DNA of 64,000 nt from Corbicula japonica. Lineage: Eukaryota; Mollusca; Bivalvia; Venerida; Cyrenidae. A program made the position numbers and the translations under genes. Where the stretch lies: the NCBI GenBank assembly GCA_038501625.1, contig JAZAYU010000182.1, forward strand, positions 868,001-932,000, in the 5' to 3' direction. The notes below the pieces were generated by a model. The model made no database searches, was not told the DNA's origin, and saw only the letters and a program-made list of their open reading frames with translations. This document shows positions 1 to 11,200 of this stretch, piece by piece (positions within the stretch are counted from its first letter, which is position 1; the number at the start of each line of letters is the position of its first letter).

Positions 1-1769
1 ATTTATTTTACTCAGCAATTAATGAATATTACAGTTCATAATTTAAGTGCATACTGCAATCAAATATCACTTTTTATTAAATGTTTAAAACATAAATCCC
101 ATACCCTAGCCTAACATAAACAGACAAAAAACAACAAATGTACAGTAATGCAAGTAAATGTACCAGTGATTCAACTGCATTTGTCAAACTATCTGAATCA
201 TGGCCTAATGAGTTAATCTTTATCCTTACACTGTAAAATTGGATGTTGTACAATCAAAAATGCTTATAAGGTTTTAAGTAATTATTCCTAACCATCAAAA
301 TTCTGTAAGTGTACATTTAATTGCTTTGGTGTCAAAAGAGGTTTGTCTTAAACTGAACAACTGATTTACCACCAGAGGCTTCACAAATGTGCAAGATGAT
401 CTTGGTCCACACAAGTTGTAAATATCCCCAAAATATGCCTTACACTTCAAAGTTTTTATATATGACATTGATGTACCAATACACAAAATTATAATATTTA
501 GCATATAATTTTTCAGAGAATGTTCCTAATTTGGATGTGCAACCAAGTTTTCAATTTTTACTTTGGTGTGAAAACTGCCTGCCATACTAACAGTAGCAAT
601 GCCAAAGACTGATGTAAATTTCCTAACGGGTTGCACAACCGCATGCAATCTAACTAAAATAAGAATACCATAAAAGATGTTGACTGCATCATGTTACAAT
701 GGCTCAACATAGGTGAAGTAGATAAAAAAAATCAAATTAAAAATGACACTGCAGAGAGATTATTAAATTTTCATGTGGCCAGACATTTTCTGATTTTGTC
801 AACAAAACCATTACAACTTATTTTTTAAATGACTGTGGATGCTGAAGACATGTTTACAGCAGAAAATATTTAAAAAATACTCATTTGCCCCAGTGTACTC
901 ATATAAAATAATAAAAAGTTTTATGTCTGTTGAAACAAAATCCATGTCTTTTATTTGTTGACATTAAAAATACAATCTAAAGTTGACGACAAAATGATAT
1001 TTAGGTGGTCTACATTAAACTCTACATATAACAGAGTATTCCCCCTGTTTAAATGTACTGTAATGCACTGGTGGCGTTATTGCTGAAACAATGAAACAAA
1101 TTGAAGTGTTAGGCATTTATATTTAAGTTGCGAAGTGTTAGGCATTTATATTTAAGTTGCAAAGTGTACAGCATTCATATTTTAGTCGCAAAGAGTTTGA
1201 CATTCATGTTTTGTAATCAAGGAATAGACATCCATGATTTGTGAAATTCTAAGCTTTTTTGCAGACTACAATACTGGTATTTGAAATAAAACAAGGCACA
1301 TACTGAAAGCAATACTGCTGAAATACCACTATCAAATTAACACTGCATGTACATGTTTGCATTGACAGTTGGTGCATACAATGTGGTCATTACAAAAATA
1401 ATGCTGAGAATCTCTGTCATGTTCAACTTGTCTCAGAAATGGTTGATACAATGATACAACGGGTACCATAATCACTCCAAGTCTTGGGACACCTGAATTA
1501 TTGGGAATCTCTTATTTTCAACAAATTTGTTTTGCATCCTGAAATTTAAGGAAACTTTTACGATTGGTATTTTTCAGTGTCGCTATGTTTAGAGACACAT
1601 TCAAAAACAGTATTTTGGTACATGACAAATTTTAATAAATAAATAATGTGAATGTGTCCAAAGTCTTAGGGTGATTACGGTATATATAAACTAATTATTC
1701 TTGGGAACAGAACGGTCATGAACTCAAATGGTTATTTTATAATCTGACTTGATATTATTTAGCTGACAC
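1..1769. other. Region downstream of AFF: 3' UTR or intergenic
   Basis: AT-rich sequence 6-8 kb below the AFF stop. It could belong to a long 3' UTR; several minus-strand AATAAA motifs occur (for example near 2, 70 and 945), so no polyadenylation site can be chosen. It contains one short tandem repeat (1104-1215) and no coding potential that I can support. Confidence 0.5.
1104..1215. repeat. 29-bp tandem repeat, about 3.5 copies
   Basis: Units read AAGTGTTAGGCATTTATATT and so on. The first two are nearly identical, and the third and fourth are progressively degenerate. Confidence 0.85.
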
Positions 1770-2010
1770 TAACCCTTCACGCCATAGATACACCTTAACT
1801 GCATGCACAAACAGTGTAGATCCAGATCAGCCAGCACATCTGTGCAATCTGTTCAGCATCTAAACTGTTCACTTTTAGATTCATTAGGTTATTTCTGACC
1901 AAAATGCAACCAGTGCAGATCCAAATCAGATGGCAAGTATGTTCCACCTGACCTTGATCTAGACTGGTTGCACACACATTAAATTTGGTATACATGGAGT
2001 AAAGGATTAA
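1770..2010 (+). mobile_element. MITE-A, full length
   Basis: Reference-type copy with TAACCCTT...AAAGGATTAA ends. The two internal hairpins are built from GTAGATCCAGATCAG-type arms, and the spacer reads ATTCATTAGGTTATTTCTGA. Plus orientation is defined here as the AACAG-type hairpin first. No coding capacity. Confidence 0.9.
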
Positions 2011-2386
2011 CTTCTTCTCTTCTTATGAAAATTTACGCTGTCAAATACGCCATCTACTGGTGGATAAGATTTATTAAAAGTATTCAGAACATTCAGTTCT
2101 AAAACTTTACAAAACCTCAAGAACAGAACGAAATTTTAACAAATTGTTCATTTAGAAATAGTTTGTTATATTTAAAATGACGTTTAAAAAACTGTCCTGT
2201 TTTAGGGAAACCAAACTTGATATGGAAAAACAAAATTCAATAATATATCATGAAATAAAATAACATTGTTAGAAAATATTCATTTGTTGGTGTTTTTCTT
2301 ATGATTTTTGTTTACATGATTTTTTTAAACACAAAATAATATTATGACTAACAATTGTTCAGTGATGCCAAACATGCAAAGACCTG

Positions 2387-2531
2387 TGCCCAAGGTTATA
2401 AAACTGAGCATGGAAGCCACTCTCAAATCTCAAGCATTGGATTGGCTGAAATGGTGACCTGTCGCTATTTCAGCCAATCAGATGCTTGAGATTTGAGACT
2501 GGTTTCCAATCTCAGTTTTATAACCTTCAGA
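2387..2531. mobile_element. MITE-B palindrome, full length
   Basis: A nearly perfect inverted repeat of about 145 bp. Each arm holds CTCAAATCTCAAGCA and TTTCAGCCAATCAG, meeting at a centre near GGTGACCTGTCG. There is no coding capacity, and the arms could fold into one long hairpin. Confidence 0.88.
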
Positions 2532-2830
2532 CATGATGCCCTGTCAACTGGCTGATATATACCCCAATCTAATAACGAAGGTTTTCCAAACAAATCCTGC
2601 ATAAAAATCATGTGCTCCTGTGTGTCATATCATTTCAACATTTATTCAATTCTTTTATTTTTGCTCTCCCATGTTTGTTAATAAATAAGTAATAAATAAG
2701 CAATAAATAAACTTGAATAAATAATCATTTGAAATAAGTAAATAGAACAATTCAACTTGTCAAAGTTCTTTACCCAGCACATATCAACAAAACATATACT
2801 CTCTATTTTGAACATTTTCCAATAAATATT

Positions 2831-2972
2831 TTAACCTTTTCCTTAATATATACGCATTTTATGCATGTGCAACCAGTGCAGATACTGATCAGACGGCACG
2901 GATGTGCCAGATGATCTGGATCTAAACTGTTTGCCCTGGCAATTAAGGTGCATCTATGGAGGAAAGGGTTAA
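2831..2972 (-). mobile_element. MITE-A, single-hairpin derivative
   Basis: Both termini are present (TTAACCTTTTCC and GGAGGAAAGGGTTAA), but only one hairpin lies between them; the spacer and the other hairpin are gone. Confidence 0.85.
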
Positions 2973-3225
2973 ACTACTCTGTTTGAAAACCGAGTTGGAG
3001 TCATCTCCAAACATAAATGTTTCAACATATTCACCCAGCTTCAAAATAATATCTGCTCCCCACCCCATCATGGAAGCCCAATTATTATTCAGACTTTTAA
3101 ATAAATTTGCTTCGTCTGTGAACAAAGTTTATGATTCTATTATGGGAAATTTCATTTTCCAGCTAGGCAAGGTAGAATATCTGTTAAGAAAAGACATGTT
3201 TTATGATGAAGTAGAACACAATAAA

Positions 3226-3439
3226 TTAACCCTTTCCTCCATTTACACACCTTTATGGCATGGGCGAACAGTGTAGATCCAGATCATCCGGCACTGTTAC
3301 CTATTTGATTAATTAGGTTATTTCAGACAAAAAAGCAACCAGTGCATTTCCTCATCAGACGGCACAGATGTGCTGGCCGATCTAGATCTACACTGGTCAC
3401 ACACGCGTTAAAATGTGTATATATGGAGGAAAGAGTTAA
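3226..3439 (+). mobile_element. MITE-A
   Basis: Termini are TTAACCCTTTCCTCCAT and GGAGGAAAGAGTTAA. The right arm of the first hairpin is shortened; the spacer is intact. Confidence 0.88.
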
Positions 3440-4117
3440 GCTCATTATTGTCAGGACCCATCTAGAACACTGGATACTGTGGTGATTCTAAGCACTGATG
3501 TAGCTTCAAGCACAGGAAAGACTCTGACATGGAAATGCAATAGAATCTACAGAATATTACCCTTAAATCCATGGGATATGGGTCCTGGTCTTACAGCAAT
3601 TAGGTCAGTTCATCACTTCTTGATGACCAAAAATAAATCCTACTTTTTTTACTATACAAATGTAGCACCTGTAATTTTAAATAAATATCTAAGAACACGT
3701 GTGTCTGGGCTAAAAGAATGCGATACCCTTCCTTCCCCTATAGGAAAGAGAAATGAATGTTTTGATCAACCTACTACCAAAAAAGAAAACTTCTGATATT
3801 GAAAACAAAACTTTGCATGAACATAAATTACATATATAATATATAATGACCCTTGACACAAAAAAAGGAAAAGACATCAAAATTCATCTAACAACCAGTA
3901 ATTGATAAACATCATATTAACAGTATTCTTAGAGCAAACAACAAAAACTATGTACAATATCATCATATTTTACAATATTATCATATATAAATGTCACATC
4001 ACTGTTTCACAGTGTATAAATTATACCTCTGATATAAAGAGACCCATTTAGTGAATAGATCACGCCCCAATTTCCAGGTTGGCAGTCTTGTGAATGTACA
4101 CAGAATGAAAATTACAC

Positions 4118-4357
4118 TAAACCTTAACTCCATATATAAGCGTTTTAAAGCATGTGTGACCAGTGTAGATCCAGATCAGCTGGCAAACTCATGCCACCTG
4201 ATCTGGATCTCTACTGGTCGAATCTTGGTCAGAAATAACCTGATGAATCTATAGCTAACAAAGCAGATCCTAATCAGATGTCACAGATGCGCCAGCTGAT
4301 CTGGATCTACACTGTTTGCCTACGCAATAAAGGCATAAATATGGAGGAAAGGATTAT
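4118..4357 (-). mobile_element. MITE-A, full length
   Basis: Reverse orientation, with the spacer as TTGGTCAGAAATAACCTGAT. Both hairpins are present and the ends have diverged slightly. Confidence 0.88.
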
Positions 4358-5320
4358 ACCTCGTCAGAATTTATATCTATCAATGACATTCAAAAATGTC
4401 ATAAAACAGCATTAAAATATCCACAATATCTTGTAAAATACAGACAGCTTAGTTAATAAGGAACATAATACCTCCTATATCAAATCTGTGGAGTTTGGGA
4501 GCTTATCAACATTTCAGTTTCCATCAAGCAGTACAAATCAACATACATTGTTATGCAAAGACCATTAAAATAACATTCTGTAAACCATAATTTGGTGCAC
4601 ATCACAGGAAAAAGTGCCTTCAGATACTTGACGTTGATATATGTCATAAAATTGAGCAGACGACATCACCTATAATTCATTTTGCGGTACATTATGTTTC
4701 AAAATGAGTAACAAATAGTAGACATACATACAATGGCCTCGACTTGTGGTCTAGTACTAAAAGACATGTCCAGCAACCACAAGCTCCTCACCACTGTGGG
4801 TTTCTCCTAGAGTGTGTCAATTACAAGGATTGAACCAGCAACCCTACAGGTAAAGTCTAAATGCAACTCCAGGCAAACATACCAGGGCTATGAATCTGCT
4901 AAATGTTTTGAGCTTTATACCAAGTCTATAATATAGTAATCTCTTGACTTCAAACAAAACCTTCGAGTTCAAGTATTGGATAAGACTTTCTTAAATCAGA
5001 GTCTGTCCAGTTGACAGAAAGTGCAGTCAATTTTAATAATTCACCTTTGATAAACAAATGCAAAGTACACAGTAAACAAGATGGGGAAAGGGCACGTGTA
5101 CTGCTATCTTGAAACGTGAAATGAGGAGTATTTCTCCTGCACTTATCAATGGCACTGCTATATCTGAATCTATCACATATCTTGCTTTATATTATATCTT
5201 ATATATTTCCAGAAGCAATTTCATATGGCCAGGAAATAGAAACATGTTGTAAACATATATAGATCAGCTAGTTTTTTTGTATATATGCAATCTCATTCGA
5301 TCAACATCATTGATGTCATG

Positions 5321-5528
5321 AACCCTTTCCTCCAAATAAATGTCTTTATGGCACAACTGTACCATCTGAACAGGATCTGGACTATTCCTTTATTTCATTT
5401 ATTAGGTTATTTCTGGTGAATAAACTAACAGTGCTGATCCTGATCAAATGGCATGGATGCACCAACTGATCTGGATCTACAATGGTAGCACATGCAATAA
5501 ACTGTGTATATATGGAGGAAACAGTTAA
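5321..5528 (+). mobile_element. MITE-A, first hairpin reduced
   Basis: The second hairpin is complete, while the first keeps only its right arm. Termini are AACCCTTTCCTCC and GGAGGAAACAGTTAA. Confidence 0.85.
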
Positions 5529-5708
5529 TGCACACATCATCTCACCAAAGACCCTTCTTCTCAAGACAACAGTTTATATAAGTTTGTGTCTGTTTTTGGC
5601 TTGTTTTCCGCACCGTAAATGTATCATTTAAAGCACTTCCATGGAAGAAACTTAGGTATCTTAGACAAGGTTTCAGCAAAGCACAAAAGTGCCAGCATTT
5701 CAAGTTTG

Positions 5709-5969
5709 ACATTACTCCTCATATGCCACTTTTAAAGCATGGGCTAACAGTGCAAATCCAGTTCAGTTGCCACATCGTGCAATCTGATAAGGATTTAGAA
5801 TGTTTACTTTTAGATTCGTAAGGAAATTTCTGACCAAGAAGCAAACAGTGCAAATCCAGATCAGATGGCACGAATGTGCCAGATGATCTGGATATACACT
5901 GGTCGAGATGATCTGGATATAAACTGACGCACACACTATAAAACCTGTATACATGGAGCACATGGTTAA
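5709..5969 (+). mobile_element. MITE-A, with duplicated right arm
   Basis: The order is normal, but the GATCTGGATATA arm of the second hairpin occurs twice near 5884-5925. The left terminus is eroded. Confidence 0.78.
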
Positions 5970-6324
5970 CCCAACTAAACAGCAAAATCAAGCAATCAAA
6001 TGCTCTATACCCCTTATTATTTCATGAATCTGGCCTAACATTATTCACCTTTTGGACTACTGTTCAAGCTCAAAAAGTTCTCATACCTTAAATCTTAAAA
6101 TATATGTCCCTTTCCTCAATATGCTCTCATATTGTACATGTTTATAATTATAGTGATCTTAGGTTAAACCTATTCTGGTCACACAGATGTTCTTATTCTG
6201 GAAATGTTCTCATGCTTAACATGTTTATAACTTTGAAATCAAAACATGCAAGATAAATAATAAGGCCTGAATTCTGTCTCTGTTTTGGGCACTCCAGCTG
6301 CACTAATGAGGTAATTATTTCTGG

Positions 6325-6464
6325 TCCCAAAATCATTAACATGAGACCAGAGACCAGTCTCCAATCTCAAGCAGCTCATTGGTTGACACAGAGCTCTGAC
6401 TTTGAATTGACCAATCACAGGCTAATGTTTCCTGGCTGGTCTCCAATTTCAGATTATGACCTTG
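6325..6464. mobile_element. MITE-B, diverged copy
   Basis: Outer arms are recognisable (GACCAGTCTCCAATCTCAAG and the inverse GGCTGGTCTCCAATTTCAGA), but the centre has diverged and the palindrome is broken. Confidence 0.65.
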
Positions 6465-6572
6465 TATTCTGGTTTTACAAAACTGGTGAAAGACTTTGTA
6501 TTACAATGCTAAACATGTGGCAGTCAACAAAAATGTGAACAGTCTACCTTAGAAATATCTTCTAGAAAACAT

Positions 6573-6786
6573 AAACCCTTTACTCCATATAGATGCATTT
6601 TATAACCTGTGCAATAAGTGAAGATCCAGATCAGCCAGCAAGGGTCTGCACTGGTCTCATATATATAAGTCAGAAATAACTTAATGAATCTAAAAGCAAA
6701 CAGTGTAGATCCTGTCAGACAGCACAGATCTGCCGACTGATCTGGATCTACATGCAATAAAGACTATCTTAGGAACAAAGGGTTAA
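6573..6786 (-). mobile_element. MITE-A
   Basis: Termini are AACCCTTTACTCCATAT and ACAAAGGGTTAA. The left hairpin is shortened, and the spacer is in reverse orientation (AAGTCAGAAATAACTTAATG). Confidence 0.83.
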
Positions 6787-8102
6787 GTAAGCATAGGTTA
6801 AAATAATCAAGTTTTCTTTTGAATTTGTGACCTTCACTTCTAACCAGAACTTTGTATGATTGTTACATAAATACTTGCAAAAAATTGTCAAAAACCAACA
6901 ATAACAACAAGCTGTAAATTACAAAAGACAAATATTTGGCATATTGAAATGGCATGTAAGTCTACTGAGGAAGGTACTTATTGGTATAGGTTATAACAAA
7001 TATTTCAAAAACTTTACAAGTACAGACATGAAAATATCAATCTGTCTTATTTTGATTATGTAAATTTGTGTGTAATAATTATGTTGGTTAGAAAAATACT
7101 AATTGAGAAAATTCGTCTTACTAGAATGTTCTCAAAGTAATAAACTTAGCGATTCTGTTAATTAACTGTTTTCCCTCTGCCCATATAAAATAAATTTTGC
7201 ACGAGTTAATTAAAATCACCAATTTAAACAAACTGATTACTAAAAAAAATCTTTGCTGAAAAATCAAGATTCACCTCTTCAAAATAACACTCTATTTGGA
7301 AGATATGGTATAAACTCTGTATCATCAAATTAGTGCAAAAAATGGTGTAAGTATCATTGAAATTCAGAGAAGTTATACAGTTTTTGCACTAAAGTGACCA
7401 AACATGTATAACTGACCAACGTTTAATAGACCAATCTTGAATCTGTTCACATTGCTCAACACCATCAGATCAAAACTGACCCACTCCTATTACATTTGCG
7501 TCAAAAACTTCGTCTTTCTGGCAACAGGACTGTTGGCTTATCAATTTTAAATTAACTTATAAAGTTAAACAATCAAAGCACAATCCCTGGTGTCCCGATT
7601 CTTTTGTAGACTGGTCCATTCCTAAAATCTTAGCACTATCTCAGCTTTCGTTTCTTTCCTTGTCATGTACATTTCTGTGTTTCACACATCAGCAGGATAT
7701 AAGCTTATACTGGCCAAATAATACACTGGTCATTGTGTTTCATACGCTACTGCAAACTGCGAGTTATTTCAGTACACAGCTTTATCGACAAGTTTCATTG
7801 AAATGCACACTCGGGTAACTTACTCCCACTTGCAAATCCAAGAATGTCACAAATGCAAACATCAGGTATTCATACTGTCGCACAACTCCAATGGTTTCAG
7901 TAATCCCCAGGTGTTATATTTGCTAAACATCTGGCCATCCAGGAGCGGCACCTGACTAAGCATTAAAATCCCAAGTTGCGAATTCATGTGTGTTATATCT
8001 GAGAAACATCTAACCAATCAGGTGTAGCACCTGACCCAGCATGTAACTCCACATTGCCAATCCATGTGTAATAATTGAGAAACATCTGGCCATTGGTGGG
8101 CA

Positions 8103-8209
8103 CTACAAGTTTAGGCGAGTGATTCCTTGTCTAACAAATCTAACTAAATGTAACAGACTGCTGTGTAATGTCAATGGTCCACAATCCAAATCCAGTTGAG
8201 CAAAGAACT
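8103..8209 (-). CDS. AFF4-like: AFF terminal coding exon with stop codon
   Basis: Coding part is 107 bp, acceptor TTTACAG. With the G from the previous exon it encodes EFFAQLDLDCGPLTLHSSLL then HLVRFVRQGITRLNL and the stop TAG at 8103-8105. The EFFxxLD...GPL...S.L..LVR..RQG pattern is the family's C-terminus. Length and ending match family members, so the C-terminus looks complete. Confidence 0.95.
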
Positions 8210-11200
8210 CTGTAAACACAAGTGCATAATATTACTAACAATATCTGACTGAAGAGACTGTAACATTGTTTTTAAACGCTAATTAATGCAATGTAAACCT
8301 AGAATTGATAAATCCCAAGTACATGTATTAGGGATGTCAAAATATCTGTGAAATACATATAACTGAAAATTTTAATTGTATTTGGTATTGTCTTTGCTTC
8401 TTATTAAATCCCAAGTAATAATTAAGTTAGTTTATCCCTTTATAATCCATATATAGATCTAATCTGTTTGCTTCTTGGTAAAAAATATCCTAATGAATCT
8501 TATTTGAATTTTGTGAACTCAAACCCAGTAAAACTTCACCATTATTGTTTAGTATCGTTTAAAAAAATTCAATTTCATAAACTTATTTCCATGTGAAAAT
8601 TCATATTCACAAAATAAACTGAAACAAAAAATTATCCTAGCTTGAAAATGACGTAGTTCAAACATTGATAAAACTATCAAAATACAAGTTCTGATTAACC
8701 CTTTCCTTCATATACACCACTTTATGGCATGGGCGAACAGTGTAGATCCAGATCAGCCGGCACATCTGTGCTGTCTGATCAGAATCTGACAATTGGCTAT
8801 TTGATTATTAGGTTGTTTCTGACCAAAAAGCAACCAATGCAGATCCTGATCAGACGGCATGGATGTGCCGGCTGATCTGGATCTACACTGGTCACACACA
8901 TGTAAAAGTGAGTATTTATGGAGGAAAGGGTTAACAGGTCAGAATGAGGCAATATACCTCTGCTATCTCGAGCAGCCTGGATGCTGGCTTGATCCCAGAG
9001 TTCATGTGCCTGTATCAGGTAGACTGTGTTGGAGAAATACTTCTGTGTTATGGAATGTATTCTCTGGGACACTATGACTGAGCCCGGTGGCACGATCTGA
9101 GTCTGGCCGCTCGTACCATTCGACAACTTGGAAGGGGTTATATCACTTCCCTGAAATATAAAAATTATTCTCATTCTAATACAACTTGCAGTTGTTTTCC
9201 ATATAGCATACGGTAAACCAACCAAGGTACACATTGCTACATTCCTATATTTCTTATACAAAGTCATTTTTTATTCCATTGGTGACACCATAAACAGTAG
9301 GTGTTGTTTATATGTGAAAATGCTAATCACTCAGGGTCACAGCATGATTTTTCCTGAAGCATCTGCTCTAGGCTAAAATTATATTCTTTTTAAATACAGA
9401 ATTCCATTTCTGGAACCTGTTTAAATATATGACCTCTTCAAAACAGATATGTTTATCATTTTGAATTTGCCAAGAAATGTTTCTATTACCAAAAGTAATC
9501 GAGTAAACTATCAATCAATGTTTTTGCTTAATGCACTTAATAGTTTAAGGATTAACTCCCAGACGGATTGCAAATCAATATATTTCCAAATATAAGACTT
9601 AAGAAGAGTGGATATTTAATGCAGGCAAATCAATATATTTCCAAATATAAGAGACTTAAGAAGAGTGGATATTTAATGCAGGCTGACAGAAACTTCATTT
9701 TTACTGAGGAATCAGTGAACAATATAACAATATTGTATGGTATATAGCTGACATAACATTCAGTAAGTACTGTGAAGGAAAATCCCTTGTCCCTGGCTCT
9801 TATTCGCCAGGGGATAACAACTTTTTCTCATTGACTATGGCTGTGATGGTGTAATTCGTGATGATGTAAATTATTTGTAAGATTTTTAGAATTAACGTGA
9901 ACTCTCCTCCATTGCGATATGGCTGTTATCCAACGGCGAACATTGTAGATCCAGATCAGCCAGATTAGGATCTGCAATATTTGCTTTTGATTCATTTCTG
10001 AAGTGACCAGTGTAGATCCAGATCAGATGGCATGGACATTCCAACTGATATGAATCTACACAGGTTGCACAAGCATTAAAACCCATAGATATTGAGTAAA
10101 TGTTAAATATAAGAGTACGATACATACAACAGATCCTACGGAGCACACACTGTTGGCAGGTGACGGAGTGGGTGACATGGGTGATGGCGTTCCGGTTGAA
10201 CGGTTCCAGCTTGGCTGGTGTGGAGATGGGGCGGACGGTGCTTTAGGTTGAGGAGTAGACTTTATGCTCTGAAAACAAACACATTCCAAGTTATTTCTGT
10301 AGAATGTCATTTTAACCCTTTCCTCCGTATATGCATTTATGCCATGGGCAAACAGTGTAAATCCAGATCTTTGCCAGATCAGTCTGCACAGATCTGCACT
10401 GTCCGCTTTTTAATTTATTAGGTTATTTCTGACCAAAAGGCAAACAGTGCAGATCCTGATCAGAAGGCACAGATGTGCCAGCTGATCTGGATCTATACTG
10501 TTCGCCTATTAAATAAAAGGCATACATATGGAGGAAAGCTTTAAAATTCTTGAAAAAAGACATCAGATACTACACGATTATTAAACCTTCGATATGGGAA
10601 AATATGTCTTCCATGATATGTCTGAGATTTATTGATATTTTCAGAGAGAACTTACATTTGTCTATCATTATCCTACTACTATAATATGTAATGTTTATAC
10701 TTATTATACTGCAAAGAAATTTGCTTGAATTTGATTGGATAATTTGCCGTTGATGTATATCCGTATTTACGGATCGGCCGTAGATATGAACGCACGTGCC
10801 TAAATTTCCCTCTCTGGCCTCTCACCTTTTCTTTTCGTCCGCCATTTTGTTTTGAATTTCCGTAAAAATGCATAATTTGAAGCCAATCTTGTAAATTATA
10901 AAGTGGTATGCTTAGGGATTACTTAAATTGTTACAGAAAATATTTGTGTTATGTTTCTAATGTTGAAAACGATCAGATTATTCTCAAATTTTGTAAATAA
11001 ATATCAAACCGATATTCCATTCAATTTCTATAGTAGTGACGTCATGCAGGTAAATTAATGACGTCAGACATGTAATTATTGAGGTTCTCAGTGGGGAATT
11101 AAGCCGTTCGGCATTAAATATGCGAAATAAATGAAAAATCGATGTTTTCTAATTATTTTTGTCTGAAAAAGTCTTTGCAGTATAATAAAACAATTATTTG

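Noticed and set aside
4735..4860. Possible tRNA-derived SINE (GGATTGAACCAGCAACCC resembles an inverted B box)
   Set aside because: No matching A box, tail or target duplication could be found.
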